Positions 33,869-44,640 of a DNA stretch of 58,193 bases are shown here, piece after piece. The position numbers and the translations under genes were made by a program. The notes beneath the pieces were generated by a model. That model searched no databases and had not been told where the DNA came from. It worked only from the letters and a program-made list of their open reading frames with translations. Source of the DNA: Asanoa iriomotensis (lineage in GTDB: Bacteria; Actinomycetota; Actinomycetes; Mycobacteriales; Micromonosporaceae); the NCBI RefSeq assembly GCF_016862515.1, contig NZ_BONC01000050.1, positions 1-58,193 of the forward strand, read 5' to 3'. Position 1 is the first letter of the stretch; every line of letters begins with the position of its first letter.

Positions 33869-34729
33869 ATGTTCGCCACGTACCTGATCGGCCTGCGCGA
33901 AGGACTGGAAGCGACCCTCGTCGTCAGCATCCTCGTCGCGTTCCTGGTCAAATCCCAGCGCAAGGACCGGCTGATCCAGGTCTGGACCGGCGTCGCGCTC
34001 GCGGTCGCCCTGTCCGTCCTGTTCGGTTGGTTGCTCACCTACACCAGCACCTCGCTGCTCGCCGACTACCAGGACCGCGAGCTGTTCGAGGCGATCACGT
34101 CGCTGGCCGCGGTCGTGTTCGTCACCTGGATGATCTTCTGGATGCGCAAGGCCGCCCGGTCGATCGCCGGGGAGTTGCGCACCAAGCTCACGGACGCGCT
34201 CGCGGTCGGGTCGATCGCGGTCGCCGTGATGGCGTTCCTCGCCGTCGTCCGCGAGGGCCTGGAGACCGCGCTGATCTTCTACTCCGCGGTGCAGGGCGTC
34301 CGGACCGACGGCGGCCCGCTCTACGCGCTGATCGGCGGCGTGGCCACGGCCGTCGTCATCGGCATCCTGCTCTACAGCACGGCGGTGCGGATCAACCTCG
34401 GCAAGTTCTTCACCTGGACCGGCGCCCTGCTGATCCTGGTCGCCGCCGGCATCCTCAAGTACGCCGTGCACGACTTCCAGGAGGCCGGCGTGCTGCCGGG
34501 CCTCAACACCCTCGCCTTCGACATCAGCGGCACGCTCGACCCCGGCTCCTGGTACGGGAGCCTGCTCGCCGGCATGTTCAACATCACCCCGGCGCCGACG
34601 GTCCTGGAGACGATCGCCTGGGTCGCGTACGGCGTACCCGTGCTCGCGATCTTCCTGAAGCCGGCGAAGCCGAAACCCAAGCCGGCGCCTACCGAAACCC
34701 CCACCTCGGCGTCCGCGCCGCAGGCCTGA
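33869..34729 (+). CDS. efeU: FTR1-family iron permease EfeU
   Basis: A 286-residue membrane protein with about seven helices and two REGLE iron-translocation motifs (REGLEATL near residue 9, REGLETAL near 128), diagnostic of the Ftr1/EfeU family that imports ferric iron generated from Fe2+. The C-terminus is a Lys/Pro/Thr-rich cytosolic tail. GGAG lies 8 nt before the ATG. It is first in the efeUOB operon, and a palindromic iron-box-like site precedes it. Confidence 0.94.
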   Translation: MFATYLIGLREGLEATLVVSILVAFLVKSQRKDRLIQVWTGVALAVALSVLFGWLLTYTSTSLLADYQDRELFEAITSLAAVVFVTWMIFWMRKAARSIAGELRTKLTDALAVGSIAVAVMAFLAVVREGLETALIFYSAVQGVRTDGGPLYALIGGVATAVVIGILLYSTAVRINLGKFFTWTGALLILVAAGILKYAVHDFQEAGVLPGLNTLAFDISGTLDPGSWYGSLLAGMFNITPAPTVLETIAWVAYGVPVLAIFLKPAKPKPKPAPTETPTSASAPQA

Positions 34730-34742
34730 GCAGGAGTCCTTG

Positions 34743-35876
34743 ATGCGCAGCAGATACCTCGCGACCGTCGCGGTCGCCCTGTTGGCCGGCGGCCTGGCTG
34801 CCTGCTCGGGCAGCGACGACCAGGCCGACGCCGGCGCCGCCAAGGGCGGCCCGATCACGGTCAACGCGAGCGACACCGGGTGCGAGGTCGGCCTCACCGA
34901 CGTCGACGCGGGCACGGTCCAGTTCAAGGTCACCAACAAGGGCGGCAAGGTCACCGAGTTCTACGTGTACGCGGCCGGCGACCGCGTCATGGGCGAGGTC
35001 GAGAACATCGCGCCGGGCCTGAGCCGGGACCTGCACGTGGAGCTGCCCGCCGGCACGTACGAGACGGCCTGCAAGCCCGGCATGATCGGCAAGGGCATCC
35101 GCGGCCCGCTGAAGGTCAACGGCTCCGCCGCGCCGCTGACGGAGGACGCCGCGCTCAAGGACGCCACCACGAGCTACTCGCGGTACGTGAAGAGCCAGAC
35201 CGACGCGCTGCTCCAGAAGACGCAGGAGTTCGTCGACGCGGTCAAGGCCGGCGACGTCGCGAAGGCCAAGGGGCTGTACCCGGTCGCCCGCACCTACTGG
35301 GAGCGGATCGAGCCCGTGGCCGAGATCTTCGGTGACCTCGACCCCAAGATCGACGGCCGCGAGGAGGTCATCGAGGAGGGCATGCCGTTCACCGGGTTCC
35401 ACGCGATCGAGCGCGACCTGTGGCAGAAGAACGACATCTCGAACTCGGGCCCGATGGCCGACGAGCTGATGGTCAACATCAAGGAGATCGTCGCCAAGGC
35501 CAACGCCGAGCAGCTCTCGCCGCTGCAGCTCGCCAACGGCGCCAAGGAGCTCCTCGACGAGGTCGCGACGGGCAAGATCACGGGCGAGGAGGACCGCTAC
35601 TCGCACACCGACCTGTGGGACTTCAACGCCAACGTCGAAGGCTCCAAGGCGGCGATCTCCGCACTCCGGCCGGCCCTCGAGCAGCGCAACGCCGACCTGG
35701 TCAAGCAGCTCGACACCGAGTTCGCCAACGTGGACACGGCCCTGTCGAAGCACCGCGCGGGCGACGGCTGGAAGCTGCACACGGAGCTGGCCCAGCCGGA
35801 GCTCAAGGAGCTGTCGGACGCGATCAACGCGCTGGCGGAACCGATCAGCAAGGTCGCCGCGGTCGTGGCGGGCTGA
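34743..35876 (+). CDS. efeO: Iron uptake lipoprotein EfeO (cupredoxin + M75 domain)
   Basis: A 377-residue lipoprotein: lipobox GLAAC with C21 lipidated, then a cupredoxin-like domain (about 35-128) and an imelysin/M75 domain (about 140-375) with the HxxE motif HAIE at 220-223. EfeO binds iron outside the membrane and passes it to EfeU. AGGAG lies 6 nt upstream of the ATG; a TTG directly before it is in frame but less likely. It is 13 bp downstream of efeU and 2 bp upstream of efeB. Confidence 0.94.
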   Translation: MRSRYLATVAVALLAGGLAACSGSDDQADAGAAKGGPITVNASDTGCEVGLTDVDAGTVQFKVTNKGGKVTEFYVYAAGDRVMGEVENIAPGLSRDLHVELPAGTYETACKPGMIGKGIRGPLKVNGSAAPLTEDAALKDATTSYSRYVKSQTDALLQKTQEFVDAVKAGDVAKAKGLYPVARTYWERIEPVAEIFGDLDPKIDGREEVIEEGMPFTGFHAIERDLWQKNDISNSGPMADELMVNIKEIVAKANAEQLSPLQLANGAKELLDEVATGKITGEEDRYSHTDLWDFNANVEGSKAAISALRPALEQRNADLVKQLDTEFANVDTALSKHRAGDGWKLHTELAQPELKELSDAINALAEPISKVAAVVAG

Positions 35877-35878
35877 CC

Positions 35879-37147
35879 ATGAACATCACGCGCCGTCAGG
35901 CGATGACGATCGCGAGTGTCGGGGTGGCCGGCATCGCGGGCGCGGCTGCCGGCGCGTCGGCTGTGCTGGCCGCGGACTCGGAGCCGGCGGCTCCGGTGTC
36001 GGCGGCCAGCGGTGCCGTCCCCTTCTACGGCCACAACCAGGCGGGGATCATCACGCCCGCGCAGGATCGGCTGCACTTCGTCGCGTTCGACGTGATCACC
36101 AAGGACCGCGACCGCCTGGTGACGATGTTGCAGGACTGGACGGCGGCGGCCGCCCGGATGACACAGGGCCAGGACGCCGGGGCGATCGGCGCCGTCGACG
36201 GGATCCCGGAGGCGCCGCCGGACGACACCGGCGAGGCGCTCGACCTGCCGCCGGCCGGGCTGACGCTGACGATCGGCTTCGGCCCGACGCTGTTCCGCGA
36301 CGCGACCGGCGCCGACCGGTTCGGCATCGCCGCGAAACGCCCGCCCGCGCTGGCGGACCTGCCGAAGTTCCCGGGCGACGCGCTGCAGCCCGAGATCTCC
36401 GGCGGCGACCTCTGCGTGCAGGCGTGCGCCAACGACCCGCAGGTGGCGGTGCACGCGATCCGCAACCTGGCCCGGATCGGCATGGGCGTGGTGAGCGTGC
36501 GCTGGTCGCAGCTCGGCTTCGGCCGCACCTCGTCGACCTCGCGCGACCAGGCGACCCCGCGCAACCTGTTCGGCTTCAAGGACGGCACCGCCAACCTCAA
36601 GGCCGAGGACACCGCCCTGCTCGACGAGCACCTGTGGGCCCGCGCGGGCGATGGACCGTCCTGGATGGACGGCGGCTCCTACCTGGTGGCCCGGAAGATC
36701 CGGATGGTCATCGAGACCTGGGACCGCACGTCGCTGGGCGAGCAGGAGGAGATCGTCGGCCGCACCAAGGGCAGCGGCGCACCGTTGGGGCAGCAGAAGG
36801 AGTTCGACGAGCTCGACTTCACGATCAAGGGCGCCGACGGCGAGCCGGCGATCGCCGACGTCGCGCACGTGAAGCTCGCGCACCACAGCCAGAACGGCGG
36901 TGCCCGGATGCTGCGCCGGGGCTACAACTTCGTCGACGGCTCCGACGGCCTCGGCCGCCTCAACGCGGGCCTGTTCTTCATCTCGTTCCAGCGTGACGCG
37001 CACAAGCAGTTCGTGCCGATCCAGCTCCAACTCGCCCGGCACGACGTGATGAACGAATACATCCGCCACGTGTCGAGCGCCCTCTTCGCCTGCCCGCCCG
37101 GCGTCCCGGACGCCGGCGACTACTGGGGGCGCGCGCTCTTCAGCTAG
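35879..37147 (+). CDS. efeB: Deferrochelatase/DyP-type peroxidase EfeB
   Basis: A 422-residue heme peroxidase of the dye-decolorising class. It has a Tat signal (ITRRQAMTIASVG), the GxxDG motif in GFKDGTANL (near residue 225) with the catalytic Asp, a His-rich HVKLAHHSQNG segment containing the candidate proximal ligand, and FISFQRD near the C-terminus. It oxidises Fe2+ for uptake or extracts iron from heme, working with EfeU and EfeO. As expected for a folded cofactor enzyme, export is via Tat. Confidence 0.94.
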   Translation: MNITRRQAMTIASVGVAGIAGAAAGASAVLAADSEPAAPVSAASGAVPFYGHNQAGIITPAQDRLHFVAFDVITKDRDRLVTMLQDWTAAAARMTQGQDAGAIGAVDGIPEAPPDDTGEALDLPPAGLTLTIGFGPTLFRDATGADRFGIAAKRPPALADLPKFPGDALQPEISGGDLCVQACANDPQVAVHAIRNLARIGMGVVSVRWSQLGFGRTSSTSRDQATPRNLFGFKDGTANLKAEDTALLDEHLWARAGDGPSWMDGGSYLVARKIRMVIETWDRTSLGEQEEIVGRTKGSGAPLGQQKEFDELDFTIKGADGEPAIADVAHVKLAHHSQNGGARMLRRGYNFVDGSDGLGRLNAGLFFISFQRDAHKQFVPIQLQLARHDVMNEYIRHVSSALFACPPGVPDAGDYWGRALFS

Positions 37148-37271
37148 GTCCTGACCGGGCTGCGGCGGACCCGGGCGCCGCCTGGAACGACACCGGATAC
37201 GACACCGGTATCCGGCCGCGCCCGGCGCGGCCCCAGCCGACGCCTGGGCCTCGCCTCGGTCCGGTCAGGAC
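37148..37271. terminator. Inverted-repeat cluster between convergent efeB and SpoIIM-like genes
   Basis: Two local hairpins (GGATAC / GTATCC and GGCCGCG / CGCGGCC) lie between the far arms GTCCTGACCGG (37148-37158) and CCGGTCAGGAC (37261-37271), which are exact complements. The right arm overlaps the stop of the leftward gene. The 117-bp gap has no gene and probably terminates both transcripts. Confidence 0.5.
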
Positions 37272-38413
37272 TTCGAGACAGACCCCGCCGCGGACCCGGC
37301 AGGGACGGGCCCCCTGGGGCCCGGCCCGGGGTCTGGCGGGAGCGACGGTCGTGCCGCCGGCGGACCCGAGTGCATGGTCGGAAGTTCCAATGTCGACAGG
37401 CCCAGCGCCCGATCGGCGCCGGCCAGCAACGCCTCCCGCTGCGCCGCCTCCGCTGCCGCCGCGCGGGCCCGGGCCGCGTGCGCCGCCGCCGAGCCGAAGA
37501 CCATCACGTAGCCCAGGAAGCCCAGCCAGGCGAGTGCGCCGATGCCGACCCTGATCGCCGCCGGCAGCGGCGACGGTGTGACGAAGGCTTCGATCACGCC
37601 CGAGACGGCGAAGAGGAAGACCAGCCCGATCGCGACCAGCAGGCCCTCGCGGCCGGCCGCGGCGACCGAGCGGGTGCGGGTCAGGTGGCGTGGCGGGCGG
37701 ATCCAGGCGCCGGCGATGCGCAGGCCGACGCCCGCCGCGACGAACACACCCGTCAGCTCCAGCAGGCCGTGCGGCGTGATCAGGGTGAAGAACTGCTCGG
37801 CCTCGCCGTACTGGATCATCACGCCGCCGCTGAGGCCCACGTTGAGTGCGTTGTTCCACAGCAGCCAGAGGACCGGCACGATCAGCACGCCCGAGGCCAG
37901 GCACTGCACGGACAGCCACGCGTTGTGTGTCCACAGTGAGAACGCGAAAGTCTGCGGCGAATATTCTGAGTAGTAGGCCGCGAACTCGGTCTCGGCCAGC
38001 CGGCGCGCCGCCTCGTCGCCGATCAGCGTGGCCGCCACCTCCGGGTGACCCGCGGTATAGAACATGAGGAAGAAGCTCAGCGCCGTGAAGCTGGTCGCGA
38101 CCGCGCACCACCACGGCCACGCGCGGTAGGCGGCCAGCGGGAAGCCCACCGTGAAGAACCGCCCGACGTCGGCGAGCCGCAGTCGTGGGCCCGGTGAGAT
38201 CGCCGAGCGGCTGGCCAGCACGAGCCGGGACAGCCGGGCGACCAGTGCGGGATCAGGGGTACGGCTGCGCACGACCGACAGATGCGTGGCGGTGCGCTGG
38301 TAGAGCGTGACCAGCTCGTCGATCTCGGCGGCGGCGAGCTTCCGCCGGCCGGAAAGCTGTTCGAGCCGGCGCCATTCGGCGTCGTGCTCGGCTACGTAGG
38401 CGTCGAGATCCAC
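37265..38413 (-). CDS. Stage II sporulation protein M-like (SpoIIM/DUF95) membrane protein
   Basis: A 382-residue protein with a soluble N-terminal helical region (AEWRRLEQL, VTLYQRTATHLS) and about six transmembrane helices from residue 80 to 300, including the DUF95 core NNALNVGLSGG and TPHGLLELTGVF. A Pro-rich cytosolic tail follows. In actinobacteria this gene is paired divergently with an RDD gene and the DUF58-MoxR cluster, exactly as here; its role is unknown but not specific to sporulation. A -10-like CACTAT lies 6 nt before the GTG, so the mRNA may be leaderless. Confidence 0.88.
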   Translation of the reverse strand: MDLDAYVAEHDAEWRRLEQLSGRRKLAAAEIDELVTLYQRTATHLSVVRSRTPDPALVARLSRLVLASRSAISPGPRLRLADVGRFFTVGFPLAAYRAWPWWCAVATSFTALSFFLMFYTAGHPEVAATLIGDEAARRLAETEFAAYYSEYSPQTFAFSLWTHNAWLSVQCLASGVLIVPVLWLLWNNALNVGLSGGVMIQYGEAEQFFTLITPHGLLELTGVFVAAGVGLRIAGAWIRPPRHLTRTRSVAAAGREGLLVAIGLVFLFAVSGVIEAFVTPSPLPAAIRVGIGALAWLGFLGYVMVFGSAAAHAARARAAAAEAAQREALLAGADRALGLSTLELPTMHSGPPAARPSLPPDPGPGPRGPVPAGSAAGSVSKS

Positions 38414-38422
38414 GCGCTCATA

Positions 38423-39385
38423 GTGTTCACTGTCCGGGTGACCGCGCAACCTCACTCCACCGACCGGCTCGTCACGGGCGAGGCCGTCGAGCTCGAGGTG
38501 CGCGCGGCGCGGGCGGGTTCGCGGATCTCCGCGCTGCTGCTCGACCTGATCGCGATGGTCGCCATCGGGCTGGTGCTGACCCTGGCCGGCTCGATGTTGA
38601 TGTCCACCCTGCCGGTCGACTTCGACGCGGCCACCCTGCAGGGCATCTCGGTGGTCGCCACGGTCCTGCTGCTGGTCGGCTACCCGGTGACCTGCGAGAC
38701 GCTGTTCCGCGGGCGGACGCTCGGCAAGGCCGCGCTGGGCCTGCGGGTGGTCCGCGACGACGGTGGCCCGGTGCGGCTGCGGCACGCGCTGACCCGCAGC
38801 CTGGTCGGCGTCGCCACCGAGTGGCCGGGCGTGCTGCTGCCGCCGGTCACCTGGCTGGCCGCGCTCACCACCATGCTCAGCAACCCGCGCGGCAAGCGCC
38901 TCGGCGACCTGGTCGCCGGCACGATGGTGCTGCACGAGCGCACGCCGGCGAGCTGGGGCTGGGTCCCCGGCATGCCGGAGCCGCTCGCCGGCTGGGCGCG
39001 CACGCTCGACCTGACCAACGTCTCCGACGAGCTGGCCCTGTCGGTGCGACACTTCCTGGCCCGGGGCCGCGAGCTGCGCGAGCCGGCCCGCACGGAGCTC
39101 GGCCGGGCGTTGGCCGCCGAGCTGGCCGCGGTCACGACGCCGCCGCCACCGCCCGGGGTGCCGGGGTGGGCCTATCTGGCCGCGGTGATCGCCGAACGGC
39201 ACCGGCGGGCCCGGTTCCGCCTGAGCCGGGCGCGCGCGGTGAGCGCCGCGATCTGGCCCGACCTCGCGCCGCGCCCGGTCGAGGTGCCACCGCAGACCGC
39301 GGTGGCCTTCCAGCCGCTCGTGCGCTCCGCCTTGCCGTCCAATGCGGACACGCCACCGCTGGGCTGGCCGACCACCGGCTTCTAG
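38423..39385 (+). CDS. RDD-family membrane protein
   Basis: A protein of about 320 residues with an RDD domain in the first 150: the Arg of RISALLLDLIAM, then Asp residues, and RTLGKAALGLRVVRDDG. Three or so transmembrane helices are present, followed by a long soluble C-terminal part rich in Arg and Ala. RDD proteins are thought to be transporters or membrane adaptors; function here is unproven. GTG 38423 (MFTVRVTAQ) or GTG 38438 (MTAQPHST) could start it; TAGTGT at 38421 might be a -10 for the latter. It is divergent from the SpoIIM-like gene by 9-24 bp, and its stop shares CTAG with the convergent DUF58 gene. Confidence 0.85.
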   Translation: MFTVRVTAQPHSTDRLVTGEAVELEVRAARAGSRISALLLDLIAMVAIGLVLTLAGSMLMSTLPVDFDAATLQGISVVATVLLLVGYPVTCETLFRGRTLGKAALGLRVVRDDGGPVRLRHALTRSLVGVATEWPGVLLPPVTWLAALTTMLSNPRGKRLGDLVAGTMVLHERTPASWGWVPGMPEPLAGWARTLDLTNVSDELALSVRHFLARGRELREPARTELGRALAAELAAVTTPPPPPGVPGWAYLAAVIAERHRRARFRLSRARAVSAAIWPDLAPRPVEVPPQTAVAFQPLVRSALPSNADTPPLGWPTTGF

Positions 39386-40685
39386 AGGCGCGCCAGCGCC
39401 TTCAACGTGAGGTACGCGTCGGCGACCGCGCCCGCGAACTCGGTTGCCGGTGCGTCGACCACCTCGACGCCGCCCCGGCGCAGCGCGGCCGCCACCCGGT
39501 CGCGTTCGGCGAGCGCGCGGTGCCCCGCCGCCGCGGCGTAGACGTCCGCGGCCGTCGCCGGCTTCCGGGTGGTCAGGTCGCGCAGCACCGGGTCGTGGGT
39601 GGCCGCCACGATCACCTTGTGCCGGGCCACCAGCCTGGGCAGCACCGGCAGCAGGCCCTCGCCGAGCGCGCCCGGCTCGAGCGCGGTGAACAGCACGATC
39701 AGCGCCCGCTTCCGCTCCCGCCGCAGCACCTCGCCGACAACCAGTTCGAAGTCGGTCTCGACCAGGGCGGGCTGCAACGGTGCGAGCGCGTTGACCAGCC
39801 GGGCGAGCAGCACCTGGCGGCCGCTGCCGGCGACGGACGCCCGCACGGCGGTGTCCACGGCCAGCAGGTCCACCTGGTCGCCGGCCCGGGACGCCAGCGT
39901 GGCCAGCAGCAGCGCCGCGTCCATCGCGGCGTCCAGCCGGGGCTCGTCGCCGATCCGGACGGCGGAGGTGCGGCCCGTGTCGAGCACGCAGACGACCCGG
40001 CGGTCGCGCTCGGGCCGCCAGGTGCGGACCATGACGTCCGTGCGGCGGGCGCTGGCCCGCCAGTCGATCGAGCGGACGTCGTCGCCGATCACGTACTCGC
40101 GCAGCGCGTCGAACTCCGTGCCCTGGCCCCGGCCGCGGGTCACGATCGTGCCGTCGAGCACGCGCAGCCGCGCGGTCTTCTCCGGCAGCAGCACCCGGGA
40201 CGCGAACCGGGGCAGCACCCGCACCCGCCAGGGCGGTGTCGCCGGTCGCCCGGCGAGCTGGCGGAACGCCAGGCCGAGCGGGCCGTGCGAGCGCACCGTG
40301 ACCCGGACCGCCGGCCGGTCGCCACGCCTGCTCGGGGTCAGCACGGCGTCCAGGGTCACGCTGCTGGCCGGCGGCACGGTCACCCGCCCGGCGGGAGTCA
40401 CGGCGCCGGCCGAGGGCACCCAGGCGTCGCGGACGTCGGCGCGCAGCGTGCGCGCGCCGTTGTTGCGCACCCGCAGCCGCACGGTCGCCGACTGTCCTAA
40501 CCGGACCGTCGCGTCGCCGCTGCGGGCCAGGGCGACGTCCCGCAGCGACGCGGCGAGGGCGAAGTCGACGCCCGCCGCGGCGAGCACGAGGAAGCCGGCG
40601 ACCGCGGCGGCCCACCACGGCGCCGCCCACAGCGGCATGGTGAGCGCGGCGACGCCGAGCAGCAGGGCCGTCCGCCAACTGACCA

Positions 40686-40686
<1 letters not shown>
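39382..40686 (-). CDS. DUF58 protein (von Willebrand A-like, MoxR partner)
   Basis: A 434-residue protein with two N-terminal transmembrane helices (about 8-45), a beta-sandwich region and the DUF58 core near 200-230 (DDVRSIDWRASARRTDVMVR), followed by a VWA-like fold where VVCVLDTGRTS resembles a degenerate MIDAS strand. DUF58 proteins work with the MoxR AAA+ ATPase encoded next to them, probably in cofactor insertion, protein maturation or stress-linked envelope processes. The ATG overlaps the moxR stop (TGATG). It is the last gene of a five-gene leftward operon. Confidence 0.9.
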
Positions 40687-41659
<973 letters not shown>

Positions 41660-41663
<4 letters not shown>

Positions 41664-43033
41664 CGTGCTTCTCCTTGGTCGGGCCCGGTGCTCCCGGGCT
41701 GGGTGTCGCGGGATGGGACTCCGCCGACCTCGTCGGCGACCGCGTCGAGGCCGCGGGCGAGGTCGAGCAGGTCGTCGTCGTGGGTGGGCTCGGGGCCGTA
41801 GAGCAGCCGGTCGACCTGGTCCGCGTCGCGCCCGGTGCGCTGCGCGACGGCGGCGACCACCTCGGGCCGGGTGTGCTCGGGCTCCAGCCCGAGCGCCGGC
41901 TCGATCCGCCGCAGCGCGGCCTGCCGGAGCACGTCGGCGACCGGGCCGCGGGCCTTGGCCCGCTGGTAGAGGCGGCCGCGGCCGAGCACGGTCTCGCCGG
42001 AGCGCACCTCCACGGGCAGCGGCTCGCTGACCGCCGGCCCGAGCCGCCGGCCGGACCAGAGCAGCAGCAGGAGCAGCGCACCGGCGAAGGTCGCCAGCAT
42101 CGCCCAGAGCCACGGTGGGAACGCGTCGCCCAACGGGTTGCCGGCGGCATCGCTGGGGCGCTCGCCGCCGTCGTCGCTGCCCGGAGCGCCGCCCTGGGGC
42201 CGCCCCGAGTCGCCCGGGTCGCCGCCGCCGTCGTCCCACTCGTAGGTCTCGTCGGCGGTCGGGTCGGGCGAGTCGGTGACGGGCGGCTTCGGTGGTTCGT
42301 AGCGCTCGTGCAGGTCGAGCCAGACGAGCCGGGTCCTGGTGGCCAACAGGCCGGCGGCGAACGCGCGGTTGTCGTGCTCGTCGCCGCGGTCGTTGCGGAA
42401 CGCGTCGGCCGCGCCGACGACCACGAGCTCCGTCGGGGACGTCAGCCGCACCACGCCACTGGCGTAGCAGGCGTCGCGCTGGCCGCCGAAGGCCGGGTCG
42501 AAGCCGTACGCCTGGCGCCGGGCGGCCGCGTCGCCGGTCTCGACGATGCCGGGTATCGCGCAGCCGCCGGAGGACACGGATTGGGTGGCCCAGCGCCGCT
42601 GCCCGCGGGCCAGCGGCGCTCCGATGCCGCGCAAGGCCCGCGCCGGCGGATCCACCAACACCACCCGGGTGTACGGCGACAGCGAGTCGATGGCGTTGAG
42701 GGTCTGCGGATCGAGGAACTCGGCGGCCGGCACGAACAGCGTGGCGCCGTCGGCGTCGGCGAGGGCGGCGCGCGGGTCGGTGTGCCGGATCACCTCGACG
42801 CCGCGGTTGCGCACCACCTCGGCCAGGCGGGCGGAGCCGATCGGCGCGTCGCTGGCCGGCGAGAGGAAGTCGGTGTCGCCGGTGTCGGGCGTGTCGACGG
42901 CGTGCGCCACGAGCGTGACGACGAGCAACAGGGCGACCACACCGAACGGGATGAACACGCGCCGCCCGCGTCGCCAGCCCCGGCGCAGCGCCGCGACGCG
43001 CCCGCCTCGTGCGTCGGTCGTCGTCGCCGTCAT
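41660..43033 (-). CDS. DUF4350 membrane protein
   Basis: A 457-residue protein with a basic N-terminus, one transmembrane helix (about 26-46), a large external Rossmann-like domain characteristic of DUF4350 (residues about 60-220; note RYEPPKPP and GGCAIPGIVETGD), an Asp/Gly/Pro-rich linker and a second transmembrane helix (about 308-328) before a cytosolic C-terminus. Function unknown; it is invariably linked to MoxR/DUF58. It begins by ATGA overlap with the DUF4129 gene. Confidence 0.88.
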
Positions 43034-43611
43034 GACTCACCCCGCCGGCTGGCGGGGACCCGAGCGCCGGACATCGCCCGGTCCACATCGGACGCGAAGC
43101 CCTTCATCGCGGCGTCGTCGTCGGCGGTGGCCGGCTTCTGCCCGTACCAGATGTCGGAGAAGACCGTGCCCGCTCCGCTGAGCGGCCGGTCGGTGGCCGG
43201 CGCGTTGTGGCCGGCCGCGGCCGCCAGCTCCGTGACCGTCCATCCTGGATGGTGATCGATCACCCGGCGGTCGACGAGCGACCGCACCATGGCGCGCAAC
43301 CGTTCGCGTACGGCCTCGGCCCAGCGGCCCTGGGCGGCGAACTGGTCGGCGCGGGACACGAACGTCGCCGCCGGCAGGTCGGGCAGCACGTCGGGCTCCA
43401 GCGGCTCGGGCTCGGCCGCGGACTCGTCGGGATCGGTCGTCGCGGTCCGGCGGCGGCGCCGGGGCCACCGGAGCCGCAGCGTCCGCAACCGGGCCCACTG
43501 GGTCCAGACGACCGAGGCGAGCGCGGCCAGCAACAGGAGGATCAGCAGGAGCCAGCCGGGCGGCACGAGGTCGCCGACCGCCGCGACGGCCTCGGTCCAC
43601 CAGCGGCTCAT
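43030..43611 (-). CDS. DUF4129 membrane protein
   Basis: A 193-residue protein with one transmembrane helix (about 18-40), an Arg-rich stop-transfer segment, an acidic linker and a C-terminal DUF4129 domain (about 85-165; FAAQGRWAEAVRERLRAMV, PGWTVTELAA, FSDIWYG). It resembles the C-terminal domain often fused to transglutaminase-like proteins. The ATG overlaps the stop of the upstream membrane gene. Function unknown, but part of the MoxR-DUF58 operon. Confidence 0.86.
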   Translation of the reverse strand: MSRWWTEAVAAVGDLVPPGWLLLILLLLAALASVVWTQWARLRTLRLRWPRRRRRTATTDPDESAAEPEPLEPDVLPDLPAATFVSRADQFAAQGRWAEAVRERLRAMVRSLVDRRVIDHHPGWTVTELAAAAGHNAPATDRPLSGAGTVFSDIWYGQKPATADDDAAMKGFASDVDRAMSGARVPASRRGES

Positions 43612-44399
43612 CGCCGCACCGCCAGCGGGTCGGCGGCGGCGCCGTAGCCGCGGCCGAGCGCGATGTCGAGACCCTCGGTGCGGAACCGGGTCTCCAGGTG
43701 CAGGGTCGCGGCGAGACAGGCGAGCGCGGCATAGGCCAGCGTGTTGACCGCCACCCGCATCCCGAAGAGCAGCACGCCCAGCGCCTCAGGGTGCAGCGGC
43801 ACGAGTTGGTGGAGCAGGTTGCCGCCCAGAGTGCCGACCAACGTCCGGATCAGCCACCAGGTGAAGTAGGCGACCAGCAGGATCCACAGGCCGCGGCCGC
43901 CGGAGCGGCCGGCCAGCACGACACCCCGCCCGATCGCGCGGAACGGGTTGACCCGGTCGACGACCAGGGCCGGCACGGCCAGCGCGGTGAAGCCGAAGGC
44001 GAATGCCCAGAGTGGGCCGGCGAAGGACAGGGTCGCGACGACCACGCCGGCGAACAGCGCCAGCGCGACCGTGGCGACCGGGCGCAGGCCGCGCGGGTCG
44101 AGCGCGGCGCGGTTGTCCAGCGGGCGGCCGACCAGCAGGGCGCCCGCCGCCCGGGCCGCCGGCGCGGCCAGCAAGGCGATGATCACCGCCTCGAAGCCGG
44201 CACCGATGCACAGCACGGTCCAGGTCTGTGGAAAGTCGCGGTCCAGGTAGCGGAACGGGTCGGCCACGTCGAGCGACGCCCAGTCGCGCAGCGGCGCGAG
44301 GAGGAACTGCTCGCCGACCGCGAGGGCGGCCGCCACGGGCAGCAGGGCCGCCGCGTGCGCCCGCAGCACCAGCAGGGCGGCATCCAGCAGCTCACCCAC
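43608..44399 (-). CDS. Multi-pass membrane protein of the MoxR operon; true start may be upstream
   Basis: At least 263 residues and about six transmembrane helices, similar in layout to glycerophosphodiester-phosphodiesterase membrane-domain/DUF7847-type proteins, without an identifiable active site. From GTG 44399 the protein begins GELLDAALLVL. The in-frame codons just upstream read DTSAIPRRPLTV, which fits the usual RPLTxGELLD start of this family, but contain no ATG, GTG or TTG. A CTG at 44435 with GGAG 6 nt upstream is a possible initiator; a frameshift after the out-of-frame ATG at 44470 is the other explanation. It is first in the operon. Confidence 0.7.
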   Translation of the reverse strand: MGELLDAALLVLRAHAAALLPVAAALAVGEQFLLAPLRDWASLDVADPFRYLDRDFPQTWTVLCIGAGFEAVIIALLAAPAARAAGALLVGRPLDNRAALDPRGLRPVATVALALFAGVVVATLSFAGPLWAFAFGFTALAVPALVVDRVNPFRAIGRGVVLAGRSGGRGLWILLVAYFTWWLIRTLVGTLGGNLLHQLVPLHPEALGVLLFGMRVAVNTLAYAALACLAATLHLETRFRTEGLDIALGRGYGAAADPLAVRR

Positions 44400-44640
44400 C
44401 GTGAGGGGGCGCCGGGGGATGGCGGACGTGTCCAGGGTCGGCTCCGTGGAGGCTGCGGGATAGCGGTCATCGTGGCATGGCGCACGTCACGCCCGGGGAC
44501 CGGACTGGCGGATATTGCGTACCTCCCGGCCCGGAAGCATGGGAAAAGACCGATTTGTAGGGACCCGTGACCGGGTCGGTGTCGATATTCCGCCGGCCGG
44601 CCGGTCACACCGCGATGAACCCGGATGGAATATTGGTGTC
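44400..44640. promoter_or_regulatory. Divergent control region of the MoxR operon and mtrAB
   Basis: No gene is seen. Upstream of mtrA an inverted repeat ATATTCC / GGAATAT brackets GGTCACACCG, which resembles the GTCACA-type sites reported for mycobacterial MtrA; autoregulation is possible. No clear -35/-10 pair was found. Confidence 0.3.
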
